Counted from the first letter of the stretch, positions 49,901 through 62,100 are shown. The stretch is 64,000 bases of DNA from Branchiostoma floridae (GCF_000003815.2 NC_049991.1:642011-706010); one strand, 5' to 3'. Translations and numbers: made by a program. Notes: generated from the letters alone by a model not told the origin.

Positions 49901-51667
49901 GCGATAGAACAACTCGTGGGGATTACGTGGGTACCTTTGACAGCCTGATTTGGGCCACCGCGATTTTTTAATCTTTTTTTTACGCGACCATGTCAAGTGC
50001 CTCAAACGGGCGTCCAACAGTAAGTGTAAAGTGCCCATCATAAGGATACAACGTCTCGCCAGGAACGGTAGGAATCAAACCCGCGACCTCTCGATCTCGC
50101 GTCCGCCAACTCGGCCATTCGACGTTTCTTACCCTACTCAATTCATCTCAAATACCTACTACAATACAATACTGTGCATCAAGTTTGAAATAAGAACATT
50201 GCACCTTGACTGTACTGATTGTAAAACATTGATGGGAGACTTACGCATGATAATGCCACCTTCTGGGATATGCCCATATTCTCGTTCCCAGTCCTGTAAG
50301 TCTTGCGCCGTGACGGCGTAGTCCGTGTTGTCTCCTATCCTATCCCTCACGTCAATCATCACTCCAGGGCCGGTCAGGTGGCCGAGCGGGATCTGGTCAA
50401 CTGGGGATGGAATCAGCGCACTTAGTTATAATTATATGTTCTACTTGAAAATTGTACGAAAGGCTATCTACAGCATTTGTCTAGTAGGGAATTGGACATA
50501 CTAGTAACTAGTGACTAGTACTAGTAACTAGTGACTAGTAAATTGTACAATTACAATAAGAGGAATATCCAAAAGACCATTATACTATTTTGGTTTTGTA
50601 TATACTTGTATAACGTTATGAATAACGCTAGTAACCAATATCCGTTGTGTTAAAAACGGTATTAATATATATTTTGAGTATCTTTTATGTGTTAAAAATA
50701 TTTGCAACCACGACAGTTTAGCTAAGAGTAAATCGTTTTGTATGACGACCGGAAAAAAAACATAGCCTGAGTACCATCCTCCGTAGTGACCGCTGGCTCA
50801 CTATTTTCGCTTGCTAACCACCGTACGGTCCGCCGAGTTTTTTTAAAGAACGGATATATGTTACCCCATGGATAAAGGTGAAGAAGCGTTAACTCACGTC
50901 TCCAAGCTCCTCTCGCGAAATGTGCGGGCGCGTCTATGTGAGTCCCGGTGTGCTCGTTCATGGCGATCTCGTTAGACTCCAAGTAGTAGCCTCCAGGATG
51001 GTCATCTCTGTATCAAACACACGGCGGTTTTATTCGTTTGGTTGGTGTCAAGGTCACCTCTGTATCAAACACACGGCGGTTTTAGTCGTTTGGTTGGTGT
51101 CAAGGTCACCTCTGTATCAAACACACGGCGGTTTTAGTCGTTTGGTTGGTGTCAAGGTCACCTCTGTATCAAACACACGGCGGTTTTAGTCATTTGGTTG
51201 GTGTCAAGGTCACCTCTGTATCAAACACACGGCGGTTTTAGTCGTTTGGTTGGTGTCAAGGTCACCTCTGTATCAAACACACGGCGGTTTTAGTCGTTTG
51301 GTTGGTGTCAAGGTCACCTCTGTATCAAACACACGGCGGTTTTAGTCGTTTGGTTGGTGTCAAGGTCACCTCTGTATCAAACACACGGCGGTTTTAGTCA
51401 TTTGGTTGGTGTCAAGGTTACCTTTTATCAAACAAACGGGGAAGGAGGCTAGGACAAACTACTATCTTTTGTGGTATCTTTTGTACCATAGAATTTCATC
51501 CATGGCACTTTTGTCACGCTGATGTATTGTGCTTACCTGTAAACAATAGTGAACTGGTAGGGAGGGAAGAATGGATGAACAGGAATGCCAGCCTTCAGGG
51601 TCCATGTCAGGTCGATCAGACGAGGCACAGATTGTCCCCAACAACCAAGAAGGAGTCCAGACGTTAT
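40997..51667 (-). CDS. Cyclase-family (kynurenine formamidase / isatin hydrolase-like) enzyme, 5' end missing
   Basis: Metal-dependent hydrolase of the cyclase/KynB fold. Exons (minus): 51667-51537, 51007-50898, 50400-50245, 41609-41422, 41245-40997; 834 nt, 277 aa plus stop, phases consistent. The metal-binding motif HxGTHxDxP is intact (NEHTGTHIDAPAHF). Other family landmarks: RLIDLTWTLKAGIPVHP, QIPLGHLTGPGVMIDVR, IPEGGIIMLRSGWGEQFYEE, SPGLHPDAAQWLV, VIGFDTVSADTG, NNIIIIENVGHLNEMPP. The first visible exon starts in phase 0 with a hydrophobic SGLLLGCWG, probably the end of a signal peptide; the ATG exon was not found. The C-terminus ends in a hydrophobic tail (FILVLASAIVLIVQAI) after SDAGLTTSD, suggesting a GPI or tail anchor. 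Substrate cannot be told from sequence. Intron 41610-50244 holds the fold-back element. Confidence 0.88.
41727..41805. repeat. 79-bp perfect inverted repeat, left copy
   Basis: Identical over 79 bp to the reverse complement of 52415-52493. It contains the 16-bp palindrome TGGGTACTAGTACCCA. It ends 48 bp before the fold-back element (41854), within the cyclase intron. Confidence 0.93.
42485..42584. other. Assembly gap (100 N) in satellite
   Basis: Gap of nominal size; the copy number of the left array is therefore uncertain. Confidence 0.99.
42928..43084. other. Assembly gap (157 N) in satellite
   Basis: Second gap in the left array, flanked on both sides by the ~90-bp units. Confidence 0.99.
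48681..49011. other. Assembly gap (331 N) in satellite
   Basis: Gap in the right array; units continue on both sides in the same orientation. Confidence 0.99.
49164..49339. mobile_element. 176-bp TG...CA insertion with tRNA-like segment
   Basis: Interrupts one satellite unit: CTATTATGTAA, then 176 bp, then GTAAGTGTGTCATT. GTAA (49160-49163 and 49340-49343) is duplicated, and the insert begins TGTAACA and ends TGTTTCA (weak inverted ends). Inside is a class II tRNA-like stretch with A box TGGCCGAACGG (49221-49231) and B box GGTTCGAATCC (49275-49285), resembling Ser/Leu tRNAs. The acceptor halves do not pair and the anticodon stem has a mismatch, so it is not a functional tRNA. It lacks the poly-A tail expected of a LINE-moved SINE. 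Confidence 0.65.
51006..51421. repeat. 52-bp tandem repeat duplicating a 3' splice site
   Basis: Eight copies (starts 51006, 51058, 51110, 51162, 51214, 51266, 51318, 51370) immediately upstream, in gene sense, of cyclase exon 51007-50898. On the minus strand each ends GTGTGTTTGATACAG followed by AGGTGACC; the true exon border reads GTGTTTGATACAG followed by AGATGACC. The repeat therefore copies the acceptor itself. The plus-strand open frame here is a by-product. Confidence 0.92.
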
Positions 51668-52414
51668 CTGTGTAAATGTGTGAATAATATTCGCGAATAT
51701 TTTTCATTAAGTTGGTATATGAGATTTTATTAAGCAGGGTTGCTTGACAGTATCTATGCAATACTTTTGAGACCGCATTCTACAACAGCGACTCCTAACT
51801 AGAACTGCGCGGTGCGGGGTAGAACCAGTCATTATTGTTCAGAGGAAGGCGACAGACGGTCACAGAAATTTAACGTCTTGGTTTGTGAATGAGGAACCTT
51901 GTCATTCTGTGGGAATGATAGTTTTGCGTAAAATATCTTATTGGGACTCTAAAACTGACAGGCGGAAAGGTTTTCACCAATATTTCAGTACCTGGGACGG
52001 ACGCCTTTGTTTTTATTATCTGTGCCTTTGCGGGTGAGCAAAAATAATGTGTCGGGGTTTGAGACTGCTTAAGAGCACCACCTGGCGTTATGTGGCGACA
52101 CTTGCAAGTGAAATGTATTGATTCATCAAAATACGTCCAAAACGCCTCCTCATGTCACAATATCGACACAGTGAAACAACGCCACAGCTCTATACCTAAC
52201 GTTACGTCATTTTAAGGTCATCGCTAAACGATACTATATACGGGTTGTCACATCTGGGTAAGGAGCGCTCCCGGTGCCAGCCATATGGGGAGGACAGGCC
52301 GGGGAGAGTAGGCCGGGGAGAGGGGGCCAGACTGTACCATTGTACCTGTAGGGAAAGAAAGTACAGCATTATTGCAATCACTTCTATGTCCTCTCAAACA
52401 CATTTCTGGCAAAC

Positions 52415-52493
52415 ATGGGTACTAGTACCTGTTTTCGCTTGCGGATGTAGTGTGTGTTTGAAGGATAGCGATGTTCAAGTATTTTAGCAACTG
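52415..52493. repeat. 79-bp perfect inverted repeat, right copy
   Basis: Exact reverse complement of 41727-41805, 10.6 kb away. It lies upstream (gene sense) of the first recognised cyclase exon, so the pair brackets the fold-back element and three cyclase exons. Confidence 0.93.
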
Positions 52494-53289
52494 CCATCTT
52501 GACATTATCTGTGAAGATCTTTGCTACAGTCCTGCATATTTTGCATAGTGATCCACGTAGAGACATTTGTGCCGAACCACCTGATATGGAACGCACGGCA
52601 GAGACGGCAAATTAATCATAAAGTGGTTTCCTATATTGTGAATACGCTGCTAGATGTTCGAAGTTCCAATACACGCCGACCCAGAAGAAGTTTATTCTAA
52701 CAGCGCGTAATGCGAAACAGCGCGAGAGTGTCTCTAAGCTTCAAATCGACGTTTGATTCTGTGCCCCCGGGCAACTTAACCCCAAGTATAGAAGAAGATA
52801 TCCAATTTTGCGGTCTTCTTTACCCCCTATATAGACAAGACGAAGTCGACTATCCATGGTGCTGCATTCTGTGTCCGAATGGACTCTACTGACTTCCATC
52901 GCCTGTACAGAGATTCCTGCTAAGACCTGGTGATACAGATCAAGAATAGGGCCAAACACACCATTTATAGTTAGCGGAGACAGGATCCACCATGGCTACA
53001 ACAGCTGCATTACGTTATCTAGAAACATGATAAACAGTGGCTGGGAGTACCAGGCAGATACCTACAAGTTACAAAATCTAACAGATTGCAAAATACGGAA
53101 TGAATGTTTAGCGTACTTGAATCTAAATACCAGTGATGGGAAATTCAAGACGTTATGTTGAACAAAGGGGTTCTTTATGGTACTCTGCACAGAAGCAGCG
53201 TTGACAAAGCGGTGACTAGCTGCTGTAAACAAGAACATTTTAGTTCATAATTCTACCGCAACTTCAAAGAAACAGGACCAGTTCCCATC

Positions 53290-53900
53290 ATTTACCACAA
53301 TGACATTATAGCATTTTCTCATTAATCATGCAAATTAAGTCTTTTTTGCATAGAATATATCTATCAATATTCTTCTCCTTCTCAGTTACAAATGTCACCT
53401 GTTGCAATAATCACCAGGTGTATTTTGCCAGCCAGTAGGTACCCATTATGAGTAATGAGGCTGATTAACGTGGTCGAGGCAATAGTTCTATAAGCGTGTC
53501 TACACAATTTCCTAATTAATTATGTAAATAAGATACCAATTATCATAATCAATGTATAATTATATGAAGCATGTCTTAAGTTATCTACATACCAAAAATC
53601 ATAACAATCCGTCAACCCCTTCTTGAGTTATTCCCTTTCAAAGTCTGACACTAAACCTGCCCTGCAGTTCCAAAACAAGCCGCTAGGAGGCCCAAACCTA
53701 TACCCCTTACTCTCGGCATCAAGAGCAGGCTACCACTCAAACATCATAGCCGCAGTATGGTCAGAACTCGAGATATCAAACGAGGACGTTTTGCTGCAGT
53801 ACCATAACAGGCTGCTAGGGGGCCCAAAATATAACCGTTTCCAGGTCTCATCAAGGCCTATTCACATACCGAATATTTATACAATCCATCTAGGCGTTCT
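53290..53900. repeat. Inverted copy of the 24140-26285 repeat family
   Basis: The reverse complement shows the same ordered blocks: GGCCCCCTAGC, a CTGCAG segment, AACTCAAGAAGGGGTTGACG, and TTTTTGGTATGTAGATAAC. More diverged than the tandem pair at 24-26 kb. Confidence 0.75.
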
Positions 53901-54539
53901 TGAGGTATGCTGGTTTTCTACATACATACATACATACATACATACATACATACATACATACATACATAACGTTACATACATACAAACCCTACCAAAATAT
54001 AACCTTCTTGTGTAAGGTAACTATCGCTGTCTCATTTTACAAACACTACACATTTTTCAGGCCCTGACTCAAGTTTGTGACTCGTTAAAGAAGACAAGAC
54101 CCCATAACCTAATCTCGAACCAGATCCACGGTGCGTAATGTATAGTATCAAACTTCACTCCGGTGCCCATTTGACTCCCTTAGCCGGCTATAGTCCCTGG
54201 CCAGCTTTGATACTATCTTATGGCACCGTAGGATCTGCTTGGAGATTACCCATAACCGCCCCTTCTTTAGTCCCCTGCAGCTGTGCTGTGTTGGGAAATC
54301 AGCGAAATCTGAGAACTGGGTCCCTAAACTAAACCGTAAACTCAGCAACTTACCGTGATAAGTAGAATTGGACGATGTTTTGCTGCCATGTTTCTTCAGT
54401 GACACACTGTATGTGCTTGACCTTTAAAACTGCCAACTTGAAACTTGAGCAGCTTGATGCCGAGGAAGCGGCCGATTCTGCTGGAGTAAACGTAGCACCT
54501 GATTCGGATATTTGAAGGTCATGGAAGTCTTACAACTGC

Positions 54540-54810
54540 CCCTACACACGCACACATGTACACATACAGACACACAGACAGACACATACACACGCACACG
54601 TGCGCACGCACACACACACATGCACACGCACACATACATGTACACATACACATGCACACACACAAGCACCGCACTCACACACACACATGCACACGCGCAC
54701 ACATGCATACGCGCGCGCGCACACACACACACACACACAAGCACGAACTCAGACACATACATACACACACATGCACACACGCGCGCTCACACACACATAG
54801 ATGTACATTT
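54540..54810. repeat. CA-rich microsatellite
   Basis: Interrupted (CA)n/(CG)n tract with ACACATGCACAC variants. Open frames in all phases here encode only Thr/His or Cys/Val repeats and are not genes. Confidence 0.95.
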
Positions 54811-56125
54811 ACACATACAAGCACGTGGAGATACAATCTTGCCTTTCTACGGGGTTATGGTTGGGAGAATTTGGCAAAAATCACTCCCCGGGAAGGGTGA
54901 CATTTCCCCCTATAGCCAGTGTACTACTGACTAAAAACTGGTGTGTTGCGCCTAAACTCTAACGGCGGCTCACCGGTTTTGCTTATGCGAAACAAACAAA
55001 TCTAACGACAAAGTCTGCAACTTTATATGCAAGCTTTTTGCCGCTTTTTTTATATACACCCTTGCTTTTTTTTTTACAATATGGAATAAGGCGCTTTCAC
55101 GAAGTTCTTGTTTGGAGATAAACAAGGCCCGATTTTGAGAGGTACTACTAAGGTAAATTCGATGTTTAAACTAGAGTTCCACGAACACATACCTTCGCCA
55201 AATAAGCCAGGTTTGTGATGTAAACTGATGTCTGATGTCTATTCCTCATTTGTATATTTTGTATCTTTTTATGTTCCATCTATCATAAGATACATCTGTT
55301 ACATCATCTCTCAACATACCAAAAATCATGATGATCCGTTCGTAAAGCCTAATATTTTGAATGGGAAACAAGTCACATGTTGCAAACAAGACATGTAACC
55401 GATAGATAATGCCATGTTGTTTAGATGCCGCTATGAAGACTACACAGCCAGCATAAAGAAATGATGCAGAGACAAGGCACTAGGCACGGCGAACTTTAAG
55501 GTGGACTGACTAATGACTACATAATGCTGACCCCGCTAACTTCGGTCTTTACTGAGGATCTCTACTGCTGTCCTGAACTCTACCATATAAATACATTGAA
55601 TCTCATCTTCAAATTCTACCTTATCAAACAGACAGGACTTATCACACCGCAAAACATAGCATGGTTTCTTCATCGCTTTGTTGTAATCACACAATTACAC
55701 GTTGTTGATAATATTGCCCAACATTTCTAATCTGCTGTAGCACTGAATCTTGTTGCAAGTGAGATATCCGGTTTCTTTAGCTTTTTGTACAGTACATCTG
55801 AATTGTTCTTATCCTTGGAAGGAGCTTGAATGGACTTGAGAGTGAAATATGGCCGCAGTCTCAGTAAGTAAATTACTTGATGGTATAACACAACATATAG
55901 CGGATATTTGGTACTACGTACATGTAGTTCAACTCTAATGGTGATTCACCTTTTGTCATTTGCATGGACATCAATTAAATGACACTCTTGATCATTCTGT
56001 ATAATTATAGTATTTTATATAGTATTAACACAATTAAAATCAAATGATTTCAACAAGTAATTTGGTCAAAACAGTGCATTGTGAAGTATGAGAAGAATGG
56101 AGTGAAGGTTTGAATGGGCGTGGCT

Positions 56126-59100
56126 TTAATGTTTGGGCAAGATTGTTACAAAGTAGTCAGTGGACACTACCAGCTGCCCCTCCCCACCTATAGCAACACG
56201 CACTGGTCTACTGATGTAGGCAACAGTGCAGACATGATCCCCCTCAGCTGTGAACATCTCCACTCGCTGGTTACCATTATCAGCCACAATCACACGGTCC
56301 CGACTATCCACACAGATTCCCAAGGGCGATAAAAGATACCCCGCTCCAGTGCCTCGACTGCCGAAACTGGAAAGGTAGACTCCATTCTTGTCATACTTCA
56401 AAACACGATCATTTTTCTTGTCTGCTATGAAGATGTTCCCTCTCTTGTCCTCTGTGACAGGCGGTGGCACCCATCCTCCTTCTATAGACCCAAACCTGCT
56501 CATGTTACACGTCGGCTTCCCACCCGTGTAACCAGGACGGAACCACACAGCCTCCATTTGCGAGCTTCCCGGACCAGAAAATCGCTGTATTGTCAGTATG
56601 ATCTTGTCGGAAAGATTGTTCACTGCAATCCCATGGATTCTAAATTGGCCATTGCAATTGTACTTGGCAAGGACGTGGCCATCTTTGCTGTACTGACCGA
56701 CAGCATTTTCATAAATGGGGTGATTTTCGCGGCCTCCTTGCAAAACAACCCACAGGGAGTTGTTGGTTCCTGTTGCTATACCACATGGATTCATGCCTCC
56801 TGTAGGGATATTGCGGATATTAGCACCCTTCATGCTGAGGACTTGGATTGTCTTTATGGAGTTGTGAGTCACAAATATCTCATTATCGGATGACACAGCC
56901 AGTCCCTCCGTAATGCCATAGCGCATCTTGCCAACTCGTATAGCGCCAGTTCCTTGCAGTCGGGAACTGACTCTTTCTTTCTTTTCTGTCGGCGAAACAA
57001 AGTAAAACGCTTAGTAAAGTGAGCACTTTTTACACTATAAAAGATACAAAAACAATAAACTATTAGGTAAATCCCATCCAAAGGTTGCCATTTTGACTGT
57101 TCAGGCCATTATTTATCGTTGACTTGATTGTATGGATGACATCCTCTAACATCCATTATCATAATACCGGCACTAATCATAATACCGCCAAATAAATCAG
57201 CGATGGATTTAAGATCTACTAGTGCAACAACAGTAAGTTCAGAGCTATGCATACTTCAGACATCCACGGGTTCAACACATTCTTAAAAAGGCTTCGATAA
57301 GGATGCATTCGAAGACAACAATGCCAAAAGTTTTCAGTTCTTTTTCGGGGCAGGCGAGCTCGTCGTGGGACGAATACACTGTCACGTTCATCGCCAGATG
57401 TGTAGATAATAATCACATGTGCTCACGGCACAAGACGGGCATGATTCAACAGCAATCTTTTATTTCTGTTGGTGACCTAAAACTCGTGTAAAAGTGTGAA
57501 GAACCGTTGCTAAATGGGCAAAACTGAACGTACGCCGCCATTTTCCTGCCATTTTTATATCTACGCTAGCAGTAAAGTTTTACGTCATGGCGGTTGTGAC
57601 GGACCAAAATTAAATGAAAATTCCTGACAGTATACGTATGTTTTTTCATGACTTTTTGTATGCTCATGCATGTTTATGTTTTATGCAATTACTAACCGAA
57701 AAGGAAGGAACAACAGAGGAAGTATAAAGGTACATAGCGACAGTTGATTGTACCGAGTTTCTCAGAGTCCTGGCGGTATTGTGGAACGTCCTCCCAACCA
57801 CGCGCCCGTTCTCTGTGCGATTCCGCGGTGTGTTACAATTACGATATTACGCTTTTAGCAGGAAAAGAGAAACAAAAAAAGATACACAGAAGAATTGGCA
57901 AAGGTAAACTGTAACATCAACATGTAACTGGAGAAAATGATGCGTTGACAATTTGTCAAATCCAGTATGGCTAGGGAAATCGTCGGAAACGTGGCGGTAT
58001 TATGATAATAGATGTTAGCTCTGGAAACTCCAAAACTGAAGTTTTCAGGAATGTATAAAAATTGTAGATTCTTCATTTTTGTCGTTTCACACCTTTTTTG
58101 ACTTTGGTATCCTAGACAGAAGTATTCATTTTCAATATGTTTTCAATTCGCATATTCTCAATTTTCAGATGCTTTAAATTTTGTATGATTTACAGTATTG
58201 TTGGGAACTTTGTTTTTCGGAAATGGACAAAACTTGAGGCGCATGTGGATGTCATCCATAGAATTGTATCGACATGGCTCTATCAACTGCAAATGAGGAA
58301 AACCTCTGAAATAAACCATTTACCACTACAAAAGACAGTTGGTGTGTAGTCATGTTAAAAGTTAAAGCCCATGTGAAACTCACACAAAACCAATCTCCAA
58401 GCAGAGGTTAGGCTCCGGCTGTTTTTGACGTTTTTTTTTAGGTATTCTTATCAGGCTTTCTATTTTGTACCGTTTTCTCGCGGCCGCGAGGCACCAACAA
58501 AAGGGTACAAAATAGAAAACCCGATATGAACGCCTAAAGACAACGGATAACTAAAACAACAGCCGGAGCCTAACCTCTGCTTGGAGATTGGTTATCTGTG
58601 ACAGGGGTTTATCAAGGTTGGGAAGCCATGGTTTGCTATGTTTGACAGGAGCTCTAGACTTATAAAACTGTATTTATGCCTGTACGTGATCCTGCTATTA
58701 GAAGAGAAATTTTTAGATATTTGTGCCCACCTTCACAATGGTACATTACCTCCAAGTACTTCTTAGTTTTCGGACAGGGGTCACCAAAGTTAGAGGTTGT
58801 TACTTCCACGTTGCACTGCTGCAAACCCTGACATATCTTCCTTGCACTGACTTCGGCACTGTTTAGCAATTGTCTGTTACAAGATACAAGGTGGTACAAA
58901 ATTACTTACAGTGCGTATGTCACCAATGACACTTAAAATGCAACAGTTTCTGATTACAAGCAACCCTTACTTCTTTTTATAGTGCTTCTACGTACCGTGC
59001 CTCCTTTTGTCCACACTTAGTGTTACATCGGCTGAACCAGCCACATTTACATCCGCTGACGCTCTCTTTGGTCCTCCGCCCGTAGAAGACGTCGTCAATC

Positions 59101-62100
59101 ACAAGCAACTTGTCCGTTGGGCAAGACAGGTGCATGGTTTCCCCTTGGCAGGCTGTTTCTGTGTTGGTGATAGCTTCATCTTATGAAATATTTTCTGGAA
59201 TATTCATAAACTTTTCAAAAAAGGTGCTTCAAATTGTTGCCAAAGTTGGTTGTTTACTTTATTTGAGGTTATTGCAACTGAAATATCATGGGAAAAGGGC
59301 CTCAAATATAGCAAGGTGGTGCGTAACTGTTCTAGGAAGGATGCTAAGCTATCCACGTAGTTTTCGTGTACAACATTTCTTCTATTCTGAGCTAGCAATA
59401 CCTTAGTGGTAGGTGATTCATAATTGCAAAGTGGCAACCATTAGATTCATTAATTTTGTAAACGAATAGATAAAATGGCAAAGTTAAAGAGGCAGTGCCG
59501 GAAATCTAAACAAGGATATTATATAGAAATCTTTGATTTGTGCAAAGTTACCCAGTGCCTTTCCCAAGAGCACAACATTGTGGTCAAACCTGGAACCTAT
59601 TTCTTCTGAGCCAAACACTCTAACCATGACGTCACGGTAGTCAAAGCCCAGGTAACATGAAATTTCACACTAAGGTCCACTTTAGACACAGTTTTTCCCG
59701 ACGCCTGGGCGGAGTTGTCGGGGAGGATTTATACACATCGACACTTGTGGTGCTTGGGTTGCAGCTGTGATACATCGTGATAAAACTAAGTGTAGGTTAT
59801 AATTAGTGTAAGGTAAAAAAAACTAATGAGAACATGAGATTTGTCTCCTTCTGCCTTTTTTGTAACTGTAACTATATGCTAATCAACCTGAACTCAGATC
59901 TCCAGGTGTCAGGACGCATTTAAACGCAAGCTTGAGTTGTAGGGAAATTTTGTCTGGCATCTGGACTTATGAATCTGCCACGAAATTAATTGTAGGTGCG
60001 CAGATGTTAAAACTGTGTCTAGATTGGACTGTACCTAAGCTTAGATTTTACTTTCAATACTTACTTTGGATGAGTTGGTCGATACCACCAGTGTTGCAAC
60101 TGACTGGGTTGGTACCATGTGTACCATCAATGCTACCAAGGTTGGTGGGTAGGTTGGTACCATTGATGCTACCAATGGAGGGTGCATTGGTACCATCGAT
60201 CCTACCAAGGGTGGGTGAGTTGGTACCATTAATGCTACCAAGGGTGGGTGCATTGGTACCATTGATGCTTCCACCTTGAAGGTTGGTTGGTCTGGTACCA
60301 TTGATGCTTCCTAGGTAGGTTGGGTTGGTACCATAATTGATGCTACCAAGGCTGGTTGGGTTGGTACCATTAATGCTACCAACTTGGATGTTGGTTGGTT
60401 TGGTACCTCTGATGCTCTGCATAAAAAAGCAGTAGAGCCTTTTAACACTTACATAAATTTACTGTTTTTGGCGATGCCTCAGAGGCGTGCCTAATGGTGT
60501 GCAGTCCAAGTTGTGTGCAAGAATTCTAGTCCACGGGCATGTTTAGAATGTCCAAGTAATGTTAATGAAGGAAAATTTACTCCTCAGAGAATTCCTTCTG
60601 AAGTTCTGTGTACTAGGCCCATCTACAGTTTTTTTAAACAGTGTGTGGTTGTATCAATGCTGTGCCTTTACAACTTTTCATAGCTAAGTGAAGTCTGAAG
60701 TCTGTGAACATACTGCTAAATATGACAAGATAGATGTTACAGAAATGAATAGAGGGTTTGCCTTTTGGTATTGTTTTATAATATACATTGTATATATCTA
60801 AATTCCAATTGGCTGTTAAATGTGAATTAATTCATGTGGACCTTACCAGTTGAAAGCCTTGGGTATTGTGATAAGCTGTAACTTACTGTGAGAATTCCAG
60901 TGGCAACAGCTCCAACCACGAACAGGACAACTGCCAAAGCAGCAAACATGCAACATCGGCGGACTGCAAAATAGCCTGTTTGTTTGATAATGAATGTTAA
61001 AACAATGAGTTTGTAATAAATGTAAAACAAACTTAAAAGGATCTTAGCATGAAAGTTCATCTGTGCTGGTGAATGACATTATGGATGAAGACCGCACTTG
61101 GTTATGTTTATTATGTTCATAGTGTGGAATTTAGACCATCGTGAACAGGATTGTTACATGTAAAGGTGACAGCATTAATCAAAGAGTGTTCCAGTGTTTT
61201 TACACCGTAGGGGGCATCTTAGTATTGCAAATCCATGTGGCGTGTGCATGAACATAGTAGGGGAGATTAGGGGCATCCTCCCCCTGAAAATGTTAAAATG
61301 TATAAACCTCAGAAATAATTTCCATCATTGTGGGGGCCAAATTCAATGAAGTAAAGTCAACATTTCATACGTTTGTTACAAAACAACAGAAAAGCCACTG
61401 GTTATTGTAAAGGGGCCCAAATCTTAGCATAGGGCATGCAAAACCAGCGTAGGGCCCCCTATGCTCAACTGTGTTGGCAAGAACCCTGGGTTCCAACTAC
61501 AAAATGTATGAACAACAAGGTGGACCTTACTCTTTCCTGTCCTGAAATACAACAAATTTGTGTCATCTTACCATTGACGTCATCTGGGGCCTGCTGGCCA
61601 GCATTTGCGCTGTACATTGGATTTGCTTTAAGTTCATTTGCATTATTCGAAGGATCCTGAATATCATGTACTCCCGTGTCTTTTGAGGCTTGTTGGGGAA
61701 CGTTTGCTCTGTACATCGGGTTTGGAAATCCTTTTCTTCGGGGATTCTGAGCCTCCTGTGCATCAGTGTCACTGTCTGTTTTGTCAACATCACTACACCC
61801 GTCTGCCTGGGGTATTTCTGAAGCTGTTTTGCGGAGATACGTTTCGTGATCACGCATGTCTGCAACAGCGTACGGTTGGATGTCACTATCGTCAAATAGG
61901 TCGTCACGATGTGCTTCATCATTAGCATCATATTCTGAAGTGTCGGGCTGAGATCTGTCAGCATCTCTGTTGGTGCTGGAATTCGTAGCAACTGCACTGC
62001 CTGCTTGCTCGACTTGAGGTTCTCCTTCAGTGTGTCCATGATTGTTGGGATCTAGTTCTTCATTGTCGGTAGAGGCAGTGTACACGACCGAGTGTTCAGT

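Larger units (their letters stand above)
41854..50019. mobile_element. 8.2-kb fold-back transposon with GTAA duplication
   Basis: Left end TGTTGGACGCCCGTTTGAGG at 41854; the right end at 50019 is the inverted copy. The first ~125 bp of both ends match closely and patches of similarity continue to about 300 bp. GTAA lies directly outside both ends (41850-41853 and 50020-50023). Internally two ~90-bp tandem arrays face each other and meet near 46.4 kb, so the element is essentially one giant imperfect palindrome, like fold-back (FB/Galileo-type) elements. Termini TG...CA, a TGT start and a 4-bp duplication also fit Ginger-type integrase transposons. No transposase frame is visible, so it is presumably non-autonomous. 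Three N-gaps interrupt it. Confidence 0.85.
52494..56125. other. Intergenic, repeat-rich
   Basis: Between the cyclase 5' side and the lectin-NHL gene 3' end. The missing first exon of the cyclase may be here but I could not find it. Contents: an inverted copy of the 24140-26285 family (about 53290-53900), (CATA)n at 53921-53967, a CA-rich microsatellite (54540-54810) and a repeat end at about 55165. No supported gene. Confidence 0.6.

Noticed and set aside
51006-51421. CRISPR-like regular repeats
   Set aside because: Units are contiguous with no unique spacers; it is a eukaryotic tandem repeat. The same applies to 4050-5375 and 31296-32658.
52741-52959. Minus-strand frame as the missing first cyclase exon
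   Set aside because: No signal-peptide-like start and no donor in the required phase; left unassigned.
54512-54934. 140-aa plus-strand frame and overlapping frames
   Set aside because: Low-complexity CA/CG microsatellite translation.
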